A DNA stretch of 64,000 nucleotides, taken from the NCBI RefSeq assembly GCF_002356295.1, contig NZ_AP018042.1, positions 1,148,361 to 1,212,360 of the forward strand, written 5' to 3'. This DNA comes from Labilibaculum antarcticum (lineage in GTDB: Bacteria; Bacteroidota; Bacteroidia; Bacteroidales; Marinifilaceae). A program made the translations under genes and the position numbers. The notes under the pieces were generated by a model. The model was not told the origin of the DNA and did no database searches. It was given only the letters and a program-made list of their open reading frames with translations. Positions 54,536-62,579 of this stretch are shown here, piece after piece. Every line of letters begins with the position of its first letter. The first letter of the stretch is position 1.

Positions 54536-54574
54536 GCCAGGCTTCCGGTAAAATGGAAGTCTGGTGGTTTTTTT
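54536..54574 (+). terminator. rho-independent terminator of the nif operon
   Basis: An 11-bp stem (54536-54546 with 54555-54565, including G-U pairs) with an 8-nt loop is followed by seven T (54568-54574). Confidence 0.9.
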
Positions 54575-54593
54575 CTGATTATAAAATCTTCAT

Positions 54594-55091
54594 CTATTCT
54601 ATTGATGTCTTAAAACGCTCATCAGATTTCAATGTTTTATGATTCTCATCCCAATTTCTATCTAACCAACCAGATTTTACCTTTTCGCGATTATCAAACC
54701 TTCCAAAAAATGGTTTAATATCCAGCAACGGTGTTCCATCTAAAACATCAGCATCCTCTATATGAAGAACTTTTCCTTCTATACCTATCAATTTCACCGT
54801 TGAAAGACCAATTGCATTTGGTCTGCGCGGCGAACGGGTCGCAAAAACACCATGCTCTTCGGTATCCATAAATGGAGTTACTTTTAATTTGTAATCAGTT
54901 ACTTTATGCAGGTGATAAATAAGTGTTACATGCGAAAACTCCTCCAAATCCATTAATCCATCAACAAATTCAGGCTTTAAAACAATACTAGCCTTTACTC
55001 CTTTCGCTCCCATTGGCTGTATTGGCATATTTTCAAGAGTTTTATATGAGGTCTTTATAAGACCTATGGTTTCAAATTTAATTTTGGTCAT
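54594..55091 (-). CDS. TrmO-like (TsaA/UPF0066) tRNA methyltransferase
   Basis: This 165-residue protein starts at the ATG at 55091 (MTKIKFETIGLIKTSY), a usual start for the family; a longer frame to 55169 adds atypical residues. Motifs: MEEFSHV-like DLEEFSHVTLIYHLH, GVFATRSPRRPNAIGLSTV and ADVLDGTPLLDIKPF. TrmO methylates t6A37 of certain tRNAs with SAM. Homologues can also occur beside metal-cofactor genes, so a nif-related role is not excluded. However, it is on the opposite strand and the nif terminator lies between. Confidence 0.88.
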   Translation of the reverse strand: MTKIKFETIGLIKTSYKTLENMPIQPMGAKGVKASIVLKPEFVDGLMDLEEFSHVTLIYHLHKVTDYKLKVTPFMDTEEHGVFATRSPRRPNAIGLSTVKLIGIEGKVLHIEDADVLDGTPLLDIKPFFGRFDNREKVKSGWLDRNWDENHKTLKSDERFKTSIE

Positions 55092-55257
55092 TCTTGCAAT
55101 TTTAAAGTAAATATTAAAATTAACAATTCTCACCAAAATAAAAGAGGTTGACCTCGATAAACGAAGCAACCTCTCTATTGTTTTTAACTCTTACTAGGAG
55201 TTATAGTTTTCAAGTTAAATAAATTGTGAATTTCAAAATTTATTTAAGAATTCTGAT

Positions 55258-55770
55258 CTATTCAAAATCGTCACTATTTGCTTCCATTTCAACAACGGGT
55301 TTTAAATGTTCAGGAATCTCTTCATTAACATCATCACTAAAGTATGGGAATACATCCATTAATGCACTTTCTGAAATTGCTGGAATTTCATAAGGCACAA
55401 TCATTGTACTTAAACTCTCTTCCAAAAACTCATATGCCTGCTTTACATTATTAGCTTGAGTAAGCATATACTGAGTCGCTTTTTTCTCTTTTCCTGAAGC
55501 TTCATCAACATCTACAAAGGAAACCTTAGCCTTAAACCAACGATCTCCATTCTCATTTGGATACAATTCCGTTACGTTTGATTTACTAATGTTTGTTACA
55601 TTAAATTCACCACCAATCATTTGTTCCAATTCTTTGTGAATTCTTGCTTCTGCTTCTGTAAAAGATACAGCATCAACCAAGTATGTTTCAGACACCTTTC
55701 TTTCTTTTCCAGATACCTCATCAATTTTCACATATTTTACTTTGCACTCAAACCAATTATTTGTCATCAT
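55258..55770 (-). CDS. DUF4494 family protein
   Basis: This 170-residue protein matches the Bacteroidota DUF4494 family. It is built from two similar halves, each reading W(F)xxKVxxxxxDExSGKExK (residues about 6-26 and 80-100), which suggests internal duplication. It is acidic and probably cytoplasmic; the function is unknown. It lies 166 bp upstream of the TrmO-like gene on the same strand. Confidence 0.85.
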   Translation of the reverse strand: MMTNNWFECKVKYVKIDEVSGKERKVSETYLVDAVSFTEAEARIHKELEQMIGGEFNVTNISKSNVTELYPNENGDRWFKAKVSFVDVDEASGKEKKATQYMLTQANNVKQAYEFLEESLSTMIVPYEIPAISESALMDVFPYFSDDVNEEIPEHLKPVVEMEANSDDFE

Positions 55771-55966
55771 ATTCTTTTATTTTTTTTAAAGGTTAACAAA
55801 GATAAACTAACCAAGGAGTAATCATGATTAGATTTAAAATAAAAAAAGGAAAAATTCTTTCTCATTTCTCCTCCAGTTATGGGAAACATAGACACGTGCC
55901 GAAGACATGCGTAAACAGCGCCCTCCTCTAAAACTGCATTTTATATTTTAAATTGTTCTATACAAA

Positions 55967-55996
55967 AAAAAGGATGTCTGTTAGGACATCCTTTTT
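55967..55996 (-). terminator. terminator after the first tRNA-Met
   Basis: A perfect 12-bp stem (AAAAAGGATGTC at 55967-55978, GACATCCTTTTT at 55985-55996) with a 6-nt loop. A-tract and T-tract flanks allow use on both strands; it directly follows the tRNA on the minus strand. Confidence 0.88.
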
Positions 55997-55997
55997 G

Positions 55998-56071
55998 TAG
56001 CGAGAGGCGGGCTCGAACCGCCGACCTCGTGATTATGAATCACGCGCTCTAACCAGCTGAGCTACCTCGCC
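55998..56071 (-). tRNA. tRNA-Met (CAT), copy 1
   Basis: A full 74-nt cloverleaf on the minus strand. Acceptor GGCGAGG pairs with TCTCGCT, with wobbles at the ends. The D-arm contains AGCTGGTTA. The anticodon stem CGTGA/TCACG carries the loop TTCATAA (anticodon CAT). The T-arm is GGCGG-TTCGAGC-CCGCC, with discriminator A. The paired first acceptor base argues for an elongator rather than initiator tRNA. CCA is not encoded. Confidence 0.96.
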
Positions 56072-56091
56072 ATTTTTGCTGGATTGCGGTG

Positions 56092-56099
56092 CAAATATA
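56092..56099 (-). promoter_or_regulatory. -7 promoter box for tRNA-Met copy 1
   Basis: TATATTTG on the minus strand (CAAATATA on the plus strand), 21 nt from the tRNA 5' end. The same box recurs before copy 2. Confidence 0.65.
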
Positions 56100-56437
56100 G
56101 ATGCATTTTAGTTCTAAAAAAAATCTTTTTATTGAAAAACCACATTCAGTTCGAGTCTAATATCGCAAACTATCTCTATTACAGAAATATTGCATTCAAA
56201 AATTCTTTATTTTTTTTTCGAAAAAGCAATTCTTACTTCAAAATTTCACAATAATCAGAACAAATAAAGTTCATTTTAGTAGCAAAAGACAGGTATATAT
56301 GTTCCATATTTGAATAAGAAACCATCAATCTTGCCAATAAATATCAGAATAAACCAAAACCGATAAGTATTTCAAATCCTCAAATACTTCCGTATCAAAT
56401 CCAATTTTCGCCATTTGCAAAAATCTGTAGTAAAAAC
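56100..56437. other. intergenic gap between the tRNA-Met copies
   Basis: About 340 bp of AT-rich sequence. I see no gene and no further structured element. Confidence 0.5.
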
Positions 56438-56469
56438 AAAGGGAATAACTTTTCAGTCATTCCCTTTTT
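56438..56469 (-). terminator. terminator after the second tRNA-Met
   Basis: A stem of 9 bp (AAAGGGAAT at 56438-56446, ATTCCCTTT at 56459-56467), extended after one mismatch by three more pairs, with a 4-nt loop. The upstream A-tract gives the minus-strand U-run. Confidence 0.8.
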
Positions 56470-56470
56470 G

Positions 56471-56544
56471 TAGCGAGAGGCGGGTTTGAACCGCCGACCT
56501 CGTGATTATGAATCACGCGCTCTAACCAACTGAGCTACCTCGCC
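56471..56544 (-). tRNA. tRNA-Met (CAT), copy 2
   Basis: A 74-nt cloverleaf almost identical to copy 1. Differences are seen in the D-loop (AGTTGG against AGCTGG) and T-loop (TTCAAAC against TTCGAGC). The anticodon is CAT. The compensatory-neutral changes and the separate promoter and terminator suggest an old tandem duplication of a whole transcription unit. Confidence 0.96.
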
Positions 56545-56562
56545 GTTTTTTCTAACGAAGTG

Positions 56563-56570
56563 CAAATATA
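56563..56570 (-). promoter_or_regulatory. -7 promoter box for tRNA-Met copy 2
   Basis: TATATTTG on the minus strand, 19 nt from the tRNA 5' end, as for copy 1. Confidence 0.65.
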
Positions 56571-56877
56571 AAATCCTTTTTCATTTAAAAAAAATCCCCG
56601 CCTATTTTTTTCTTTAAATTTTCCCTATATTACTACAATTAAACTATTGAAAGAACAAATAATATTGAACAATATGAAAACATGCTAAGTTTCGAGCTCG
56701 TTTTTTTTTAATTCCATATTCTTAAGTATCTTGCGCAAAATTTCAGTAGCAACTTACAATTCATGTTTTTAGTTAAAAAAGAACCTCTATTTTGGGTTAA
56801 ATGCAAAAACTATCAACCTGTATCAATGGTTTTTACATATTTTATCTATTTTTTTTTATTAAATCAAAGCCCGTCCA
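56571..56877. other. intergenic gap upstream of the START-like gene
   Basis: AT-rich, about 307 bp. No gene is seen. An 8-bp palindrome CGAGCTCG near 56693 is followed by a T-run, but it has no loop and is not a good terminator. Confidence 0.45.
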
Positions 56878-57252
56878 ATGCAACAATTTGAACTCGAATA
56901 TGTGCTCCATGCCTCACAGAAAGTAATTTACGATAGACTAAGCAGTGCAAGTGGATTAGCAGAATGGTTTGCTGATGATGTTAATCAAAAAGGCAAAATA
57001 TTTTCTTTCATTTGGGAAGGCTCAGAACAACAAGCAGAATTGCTGTTAAAAAAAGATAATCGCCAAGTTCGTTTTCATTGGTTAGACAGTGAAGACGATG
57101 AAAGTTTCTTCGAATTCAAAATTGAAATTGATGCTCTTACGAACGATTTATCTTTAATAATTACTGATTATGCCGAAGAAGATGAAGTAGATGAAGGTAT
57201 TGAATTATGGGATTCACAGATTTCAAGCCTAAAACAAGTTTTAGGAATATAG
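56878..57252 (+). CDS. START-like (SRPBCC) domain protein
   Basis: This 124-residue protein opens QQFELEYVLHASQKVIYDRLSSASGLAEWFADDV, typical of the AHSA1/START-like fold found as a stand-alone protein in Bacteroidota. The rest is acidic with a C-terminal helix (ELWDSQISSLKQVLG). Such folds bind hydrophobic ligands or act as co-chaperones; the role here is unknown. It precedes the LptF/LptG-like gene with a promoter box between. Confidence 0.85.
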   Translation: MQQFELEYVLHASQKVIYDRLSSASGLAEWFADDVNQKGKIFSFIWEGSEQQAELLLKKDNRQVRFHWLDSEDDESFFEFKIEIDALTNDLSLIITDYAEEDEVDEGIELWDSQISSLKQVLGI

Positions 57253-57294
57253 TTTTTTAACACTCTACATTTACCAAACCTAATTAAAATACCT

Positions 57295-57302
57295 TATTTT
57301 TG
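57295..57302 (+). promoter_or_regulatory. -7 promoter box for the LptF/G-lipoprotein-DUF5522-fmt run
   Basis: TATTTTTG fits TAnnTTTG and lies 135 bp before the chosen ATG at 57438. Confidence 0.4.
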
Positions 57303-57437
57303 TATTTCTCAAGGCCAGTCTCATCGTGTTATTGGTCTTGTTTTGTATGGAACAAATCGTGAAGTTTCAACAAATATGATTTACTAATCTGGTTGAAAAA
57401 TACTTTAAATTCCATTTATCAACCAAAATGGCAAGGA

Positions 57438-58895
57438 ATGAAAAGATTACATTCATTTATTTTAAAAAGCTTTTTAGGGCCGCTAGCGTTTACTTTTTTT
57501 ATTTGCATGTTTGTTTTGCTTATGCAATTCTTATGGAGATACATAGATGAATTGGTAGGAAAAGGCTTGGAATGGACAATTATTGCCGAGTTCCTTTTTT
57601 ATGTTTCTGCAACTTTAGTTCCAATGGCTTTGCCTCTAGCCATATTATTAGCTTCTATAATGACCTTCGGGAATATGGGGGAGAATTATGAACTTACAGC
57701 CATGAAAGCTGCGGGAATATCCTTGCAAAGAATCATGAAACCTCTTATCATTCTGATAATCCTCATTAGTTTAGGTGCATTTTATTTTTCAAACTATATA
57801 ATGCCCGTTGCTTCACTTAAAACAACCACATTACTTATCGATATAAAAAAGCAAAACCCTGAATTAATACTAAAAGAAGGTATATTCACAAACGACTTAC
57901 CTAAGTTTAGTGTTAAGGTTGGTGAAATAGATAAGAACACGGGAATGATGTATAATCTTTTGATCTATGATCATCGTGAAAATCTTGGAAATACAGATGT
58001 AACTATTGCTGATTCGGGAACAATGGTAACTTCGAAAGACAAGTTAACCTTGAATCTTACACTATATAGCGGAAACATCTATCAAGAGGTGAAACAAAAG
58101 CCACGTAATAGAAATAAAAATCATCCATCGAGAAGAATAAAATTTCAGGTATTCAAACAAAACATTTCATTACCCGGAACGGATTTAAAGCGATCCGATG
58201 AAAACAGATACAAAAACAGCTATAGAATGCTGAATTTGAAGCAATTAGACCAACAGGAAGATACACTCAAATTTAAACTAGACGAGGACAAACATATTTT
58301 CGCTAAATCATTGTCCTCAAAGTACTTTCAAAAAGAACCAAGAAATTTATTACAGGATTCGGTTAAATCGGTTTTGGTTAAACAAAAAATTCTTGATGCC
58401 GATTCATTATTTAGTAACCTTTCTTTATTAAAAAGACAAACAACAATTAGTTATGCTCTGGATAAAGGAAGAAAAACCAGAGAGACGATTTCCAGAAAAA
58501 ACAACGAACTGTCTGCACAAGTTAAATGGCAAAGAAAATTCACCAACGAATGGCATCGTAAATTCACACTACCTTTTGCTTGCTTTATCTTTTTCTTTAT
58601 AGGAGCACCTCTGGGAGCCATTATCCGTAAAGGAGGATTGGGCATGCCGGTAATTGTTTCAATTTTGTTCTTTATTATTTATTACATTATTTCAATGACT
58701 GCAGAACGATTTTCAAAAGAATTAGTAATTGAACCAGTTTGGGGCATGTGGATGTCTTCACTTGTCGTTCTGCCTTTAGGAATAATTCTTACGTATAAAG
58801 CAACAACCGATTCCTCTGTTTTCAATATCGAAAACTATATTGACTTCTTTAAGAAAATTAATCCATTGAATCTTTTTAAGAAAAAGGATGCATAA
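57438..58895 (+). CDS. LptF/LptG-family lipopolysaccharide export permease
   Basis: This 485-residue protein starts at the ATG at 57438 (MKRLHSFILKSF), the family's usual start; a TTG at 57393 adds 15 residues. Three membrane helices lie in the N-terminal 120 residues (TFFICMFVLLMQFLWRYIDELVGKGL). A large periplasmic domain follows, then three C-terminal helices (FIGAPLGAIIRKGGLGMPV). LptF and LptG with LptB form the inner-membrane ABC transporter that pulls LPS toward the outer membrane. It overlaps the next gene by 8 bp. Confidence 0.92.
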   Translation: MKRLHSFILKSFLGPLAFTFFICMFVLLMQFLWRYIDELVGKGLEWTIIAEFLFYVSATLVPMALPLAILLASIMTFGNMGENYELTAMKAAGISLQRIMKPLIILIILISLGAFYFSNYIMPVASLKTTTLLIDIKKQNPELILKEGIFTNDLPKFSVKVGEIDKNTGMMYNLLIYDHRENLGNTDVTIADSGTMVTSKDKLTLNLTLYSGNIYQEVKQKPRNRNKNHPSRRIKFQVFKQNISLPGTDLKRSDENRYKNSYRMLNLKQLDQQEDTLKFKLDEDKHIFAKSLSSKYFQKEPRNLLQDSVKSVLVKQKILDADSLFSNLSLLKRQTTISYALDKGRKTRETISRKNNELSAQVKWQRKFTNEWHRKFTLPFACFIFFFIGAPLGAIIRKGGLGMPVIVSILFFIIYYIISMTAERFSKELVIEPVWGMWMSSLVVLPLGIILTYKATTDSSVFNIENYIDFFKKINPLNLFKKKDA

Positions 58896-59358
58896 ACTAA
58901 AGCTCATTTTTGGATTTTTTCTCATCCTTATATCTGGTTCGTGCAGTAATTCAGCACCTCCGCAAAATAAAGATGTTGAAGAATTTATCAACAAATGGCA
59001 TATTGCTGCTGCAGAATCAAAACTTGAAGAGTATTTTGATGTGATGAGTGAAAATGCCATTTACATTGGCACCGATGCAAGTGAACGTTGGACTAAAAAG
59101 GAATTTTATGCATTTTGCGAGCCTCACTTTCTAAAAGGAAAAACCTGGAATTTCAAACCTTTCGACAGACAAATACATTTCTCGGATGATAACAAAACCA
59201 TCTGGTTTGATGAATTACTCAATACATGGATGGGAGTTTGCCGCGGATCTGGTGTTATTACTATTGAAAATGGAGAACTTAAAATTTCTCACTATCATCT
59301 TTCTGTCACTATCAAGAATGAAAAGGTGACCGAATTTTTACTAATCAATCAAGAATAG
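58888..59358 (+). CDS. SnoaL/NTF2-like lipoprotein
   Basis: This 156-residue protein has a lipoprotein signal (LIFGFFLILISGSC, lipobox Cys19) and an NTF2-like/SnoaL domain (VEEFINKWHIAAAESKLEEYFDVMSENAIYIGTDASERW). Such domains bind small ligands or hydrolyse them; the substrate is unknown. It is probably anchored to the inner or outer membrane. It overlaps lptF/G by 8 bp and precedes the DUF5522 gene by 1 bp. Confidence 0.85.
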   Translation: MHKLKLIFGFFLILISGSCSNSAPPQNKDVEEFINKWHIAAAESKLEEYFDVMSENAIYIGTDASERWTKKEFYAFCEPHFLKGKTWNFKPFDRQIHFSDDNKTIWFDELLNTWMGVCRGSGVITIENGELKISHYHLSVTIKNEKVTEFLLINQE

Positions 59359-59359
59359 C

Positions 59360-59527
59360 ATGTTTGACGACTTACAACCAGATATAGATTATACAATGAG
59401 TCCGGATGGATATCGAATACTTACAAAAAAGTATTTGACCGAAAGAGGATATTGCTGTGGAAACGGATGCAAAAACTGTCCCTATTTCCCAAAACACAAC
59501 AAAGGAAACAGAACATTAAAAGAGTAA
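59360..59527 (+). CDS. DUF5522 small Cys-rich protein
   Basis: A 55-residue protein starting MFDDLQPDIDYTMSPDG. It contains a tight cysteine cluster GYCCGNGCKNCPY (Cys32, Cys33, Cys37, Cys40), a likely metal or Fe-S site. The sequence matches the small DUF5522 family of unknown function. It lies 1 bp after the lipoprotein gene and 6 bp before fmt, so it is almost certainly translated in this operon. Confidence 0.88.
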   Translation: MFDDLQPDIDYTMSPDGYRILTKKYLTERGYCCGNGCKNCPYFPKHNKGNRTLKE

Positions 59528-59533
59528 GGAAAT

Positions 59534-60499
59534 ATGAATAATTTTCGAATTGTATACATGGGTACGCCCGATTTTGCTGTCGCTCCTCTTGAAGCCTTAC
59601 TAAATGCAGGTTGTGATGTTGTTGGTGTTATTACCAATCCTGACAAACCAGCCGGCAGAGGACAACAAATTCAGGAAGCTGCAGTGAAAAAATTTGCCGT
59701 AGCAAAAGGCCTGAAAATTCTTCAGCCTGAAAAATTCAGAAATGAAGAATTTCTGGAAGAACTTAGATCATTAAAAGCCGACCTACAGGTGGTTGTGGCA
59801 TTTAAAATGCTTCCCGAAATAGTTTGGAACATGCCCAAATATGGAACTTTAAATCTTCACGCCTCACTTCTTCCTCAATACAGAGGTGCAGCTCCAATCA
59901 ATTGGGCGATTATAAATGGGGATCGAGAAACTGGTGTATCTACTTTCCTGCTTCAGCACGAAATTGATACCGGGAACATTCTATTCCAGGAAAAAGTTTC
60001 CATTGGTGAGAATGACAACGTAGAAGTTATTCATGATAAACTGATGACCATTGGTTCTGAATTGGTTGTTAAAACGGTTCAGGCAATCGAGGCAGGTGAA
60101 TATCCTCAAATCCCTCAAGATAATCTATCTGGTAAAGAACTTGAATTAAAATCAGCCCCAAAAATTTTCAAAGAAGATTGCAAAATAGATTGGACTAAGG
60201 ACCTAAACTCAATCCATAATCTTATTCGTGGATTAAGCCCTTACCCTGCTTCCTGGACCGAACTAGTTCCCAATGAAGCAGGAAAAGCCATTGGTCTTAA
60301 AATTTTCACAAGCGAAAAAGAAAAAACAAATCACGATGAAGCAATTGGCAGTATTATTACCGATGGCAAAACTTATTTGAAGATAGCTGTAAAAGGAGGT
60401 TTCATTTTAATCAAAATGCTCCAGCAAGCAGGCAAAAAACGAATGAAGGTTGAAGATTTCCTCAGGGGATTTCAACAAATAAAGAATTATCATTTATAA
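59534..60499 (+). CDS. fmt: methionyl-tRNA formyltransferase
   Basis: This 321-residue protein matches Fmt: RIVYMGTPDFAVAPLEAL at the start, the formyl-THF site LHASLLPQYRGAAPINWAII, and GVSTFLLQHEIDTGNIL. The C-terminal domain contains SPYPASWTEL. It formylates initiator Met-tRNA with 10-formyl-THF. It is the last gene of the run that starts with lptF/G and ends at a terminator. Confidence 0.98.
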   Translation: MNNFRIVYMGTPDFAVAPLEALLNAGCDVVGVITNPDKPAGRGQQIQEAAVKKFAVAKGLKILQPEKFRNEEFLEELRSLKADLQVVVAFKMLPEIVWNMPKYGTLNLHASLLPQYRGAAPINWAIINGDRETGVSTFLLQHEIDTGNILFQEKVSIGENDNVEVIHDKLMTIGSELVVKTVQAIEAGEYPQIPQDNLSGKELELKSAPKIFKEDCKIDWTKDLNSIHNLIRGLSPYPASWTELVPNEAGKAIGLKIFTSEKEKTNHDEAIGSIITDGKTYLKIAVKGGFILIKMLQQAGKKRMKVEDFLRGFQQIKNYHL

Positions 60500-60504
60500 A
60501 ACAC

Positions 60505-60533
60505 AAGGAAGCTATTAACAGCTTCCTTTTTTT
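60505..60533 (+). terminator. rho-independent terminator after fmt
   Basis: A 9-bp stem (AAGGAAGCT at 60505-60513, AGCTTCCTT at 60520-60528) with a 6-nt loop and seven T. Confidence 0.9.
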
Positions 60534-60786
60534 ACGCTCACCAAATAAAAAAGGATACTCACCAATTATTCTTTTATTTTCGAAAACCTTTTCGTAAATT
60601 CTATATAGATCTAATTTGGTTTCAACAAGTTAAATTACCAATTAGATTATATACACACAGCTACCAGAATTATAACCTCATCCTCTCACCTCTTCCCTAT
60701 AGAGACTATATTCTTTTGCGCCTCATCATGTGCCAATTCTACATTTTGATATGCTATAATATCTTACCTACCTAAATTTATAATTT

Positions 60787-62556
60787 ATGGTAACGCGCAT
60801 TTTTGACTTATTAAACAATTACAGAAAAAATTTTCCGGACAAAAGAGATGCCTTTGCAAAAAAAGGAAAAGATGAATGGATACCATTTTCAACGGAACAA
60901 TACCTTACTTATTCTGATTATATAAGTTATGCTTTGCTGGAAAATGGGATTAAAAAGAATGATTGTATTATTACAATAACCAATAATAGACCTGAATGGA
61001 ATTTTGTTGATATGGGCTTAGCGCAAATTGGCGCTGTGCATGTTCCCTTGTATCCAACAATAAATGCTAAAAGTTACGATTTCATTATCCTCCACTGCAA
61101 GCCAGTTGCTATTTTTGTGTCCGATCTTGTATTATACGAAAAAATTGCACCTCTGCTAAAAAATCATCCATCGGTAAAGTTTGTGTATTCCTTTGAGAAA
61201 ATAAAATCAGTTGCCCACTGGAGTCGCTTACTTGAAATTGGCAAAGAAGCTGAAAGCAAACTGAAAACAACGCTGTTGGCGATAAAAGACAGTATTCAAC
61301 CAGATGATCTAGCAACTATTATTTATACTTCGGGAACAACAGGGAATCCTAAAGGTGTTATGCTTTCGCACAACAATTTTATGAGCAATGTTTTGGCGTC
61401 TGCTACCAGCTTAAATTTAGATTCATCTCACAAAACATTGAGTTTCCTCCCAATTAATCATGTTTACGAACGAATGGTAAATTACCAATATCAATATAAA
61501 GGAATTAGTATTTACTACGCCGAAAGTATGGATACCATTGGAGATAATTTACGGGAACTAAAACCTCATGGTTTTGCAACAGTTCCCCGCTTGCTCGAGA
61601 AAGTATATGATAAAATAATGGCAAAAGGGAAAAGTTTACCCTTTTTGAAAAAAGCAATTTTCCTTTGGGCTGTTAAGCTTGGTCAAAGATATGAATTGAA
61701 CAGTGCTAATGGCGGATGGTATGAATTCAAATTAAAAATTGCCCGCAAACTAGTTTTCAGAAAATGGCAGGAGGCATTAGGTGGCAACATCAAGTTCATG
61801 TGCTCGGGTGGTGCCCCATTGCAAGTTCGTCTGGAGCGACTATTTTGGGCTGCAGGCATTCCTGTTCAAGAGGGATATGGATTAACTGAGACATCACCAA
61901 TTATTTCGGCAAATCAAAATTCTTATCCCAACGTAAGATTTGGTACTGTGGGACCAGTCTTAAAAGGTGTAGAGGTTAAAATTGCAGAAGATGGTGAAAT
62001 TCTGGCCCGAGGACCAAACGTGATGCTTGGCTACTACAAAAATCTGGAATTAACAAAGGAAGTACTTGACGAAGATGGTTGGTTTCACACTGGAGATATT
62101 GGCTGCTGGGAAGATGAACGCTTTTTAAAAATTACCGATCGTAAAAAAGAAATGTTTAAAACATCCGGAGGAATATATATTTCGCCGCAGGAAATTGAAA
62201 ACAAGCTTAAGGAATCACCATTTATTGATCAAAGTATTGTTTGTGGGGAATCAAAACGTTTCCCTTCAGTACTGATATCTCCAAATTTTGAATTTTTAAA
62301 AGAATACTGCAAGCGAAAGAAAATTCCATTTACCGATACGGCACAGGTCATAAGAGAAGAAAAAATACGGGATCGTATCTGGAAAGAAATTGAGAAAACG
62401 AATCTCAATTTAGATCGACCTAAAAAAATTAAAAGCTTTCGCTTGGTTGCCGATGTATGGACTCCTGAAAGTGGTGAACTCTCTCCTACCCTAAAATTAA
62501 AAAGAAAAGTTTTAAAAAATAAATATCAACTGCTTGTTGATGAAATTTATTCCTAA
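60787..62556 (+). CDS. long-chain fatty-acid-CoA ligase (AMP-binding)
   Basis: This 589-residue protein has the AMP-binding signature TIIYTSGTTGNPKGVMLSHNN near residue 180. It also has CSGGAPLQVRLERLFWAAGIPVQEGYGLTETSPI, and GWFHTGDIG and TDRKKEMFKTSGG in the C-terminal part. It activates fatty acids to acyl-CoA. The next gene, 23 bp downstream, is a hydroxyacyl-CoA dehydrogenase, so the two probably belong to a fatty-acid oxidation operon. Confidence 0.94.
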   Translation: MVTRIFDLLNNYRKNFPDKRDAFAKKGKDEWIPFSTEQYLTYSDYISYALLENGIKKNDCIITITNNRPEWNFVDMGLAQIGAVHVPLYPTINAKSYDFIILHCKPVAIFVSDLVLYEKIAPLLKNHPSVKFVYSFEKIKSVAHWSRLLEIGKEAESKLKTTLLAIKDSIQPDDLATIIYTSGTTGNPKGVMLSHNNFMSNVLASATSLNLDSSHKTLSFLPINHVYERMVNYQYQYKGISIYYAESMDTIGDNLRELKPHGFATVPRLLEKVYDKIMAKGKSLPFLKKAIFLWAVKLGQRYELNSANGGWYEFKLKIARKLVFRKWQEALGGNIKFMCSGGAPLQVRLERLFWAAGIPVQEGYGLTETSPIISANQNSYPNVRFGTVGPVLKGVEVKIAEDGEILARGPNVMLGYYKNLELTKEVLDEDGWFHTGDIGCWEDERFLKITDRKKEMFKTSGGIYISPQEIENKLKESPFIDQSIVCGESKRFPSVLISPNFEFLKEYCKRKKIPFTDTAQVIREEKIRDRIWKEIEKTNLNLDRPKKIKSFRLVADVWTPESGELSPTLKLKRKVLKNKYQLLVDEIYS

Positions 62557-62579
62557 CACACACTTAAAAAATAAGATAT

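Noticed and set aside
54594-55091. TrmO-like gene as part of the nif system
   Set aside because: It is on the opposite strand and separated by the nif terminator; the family has a normal tRNA-modification role.
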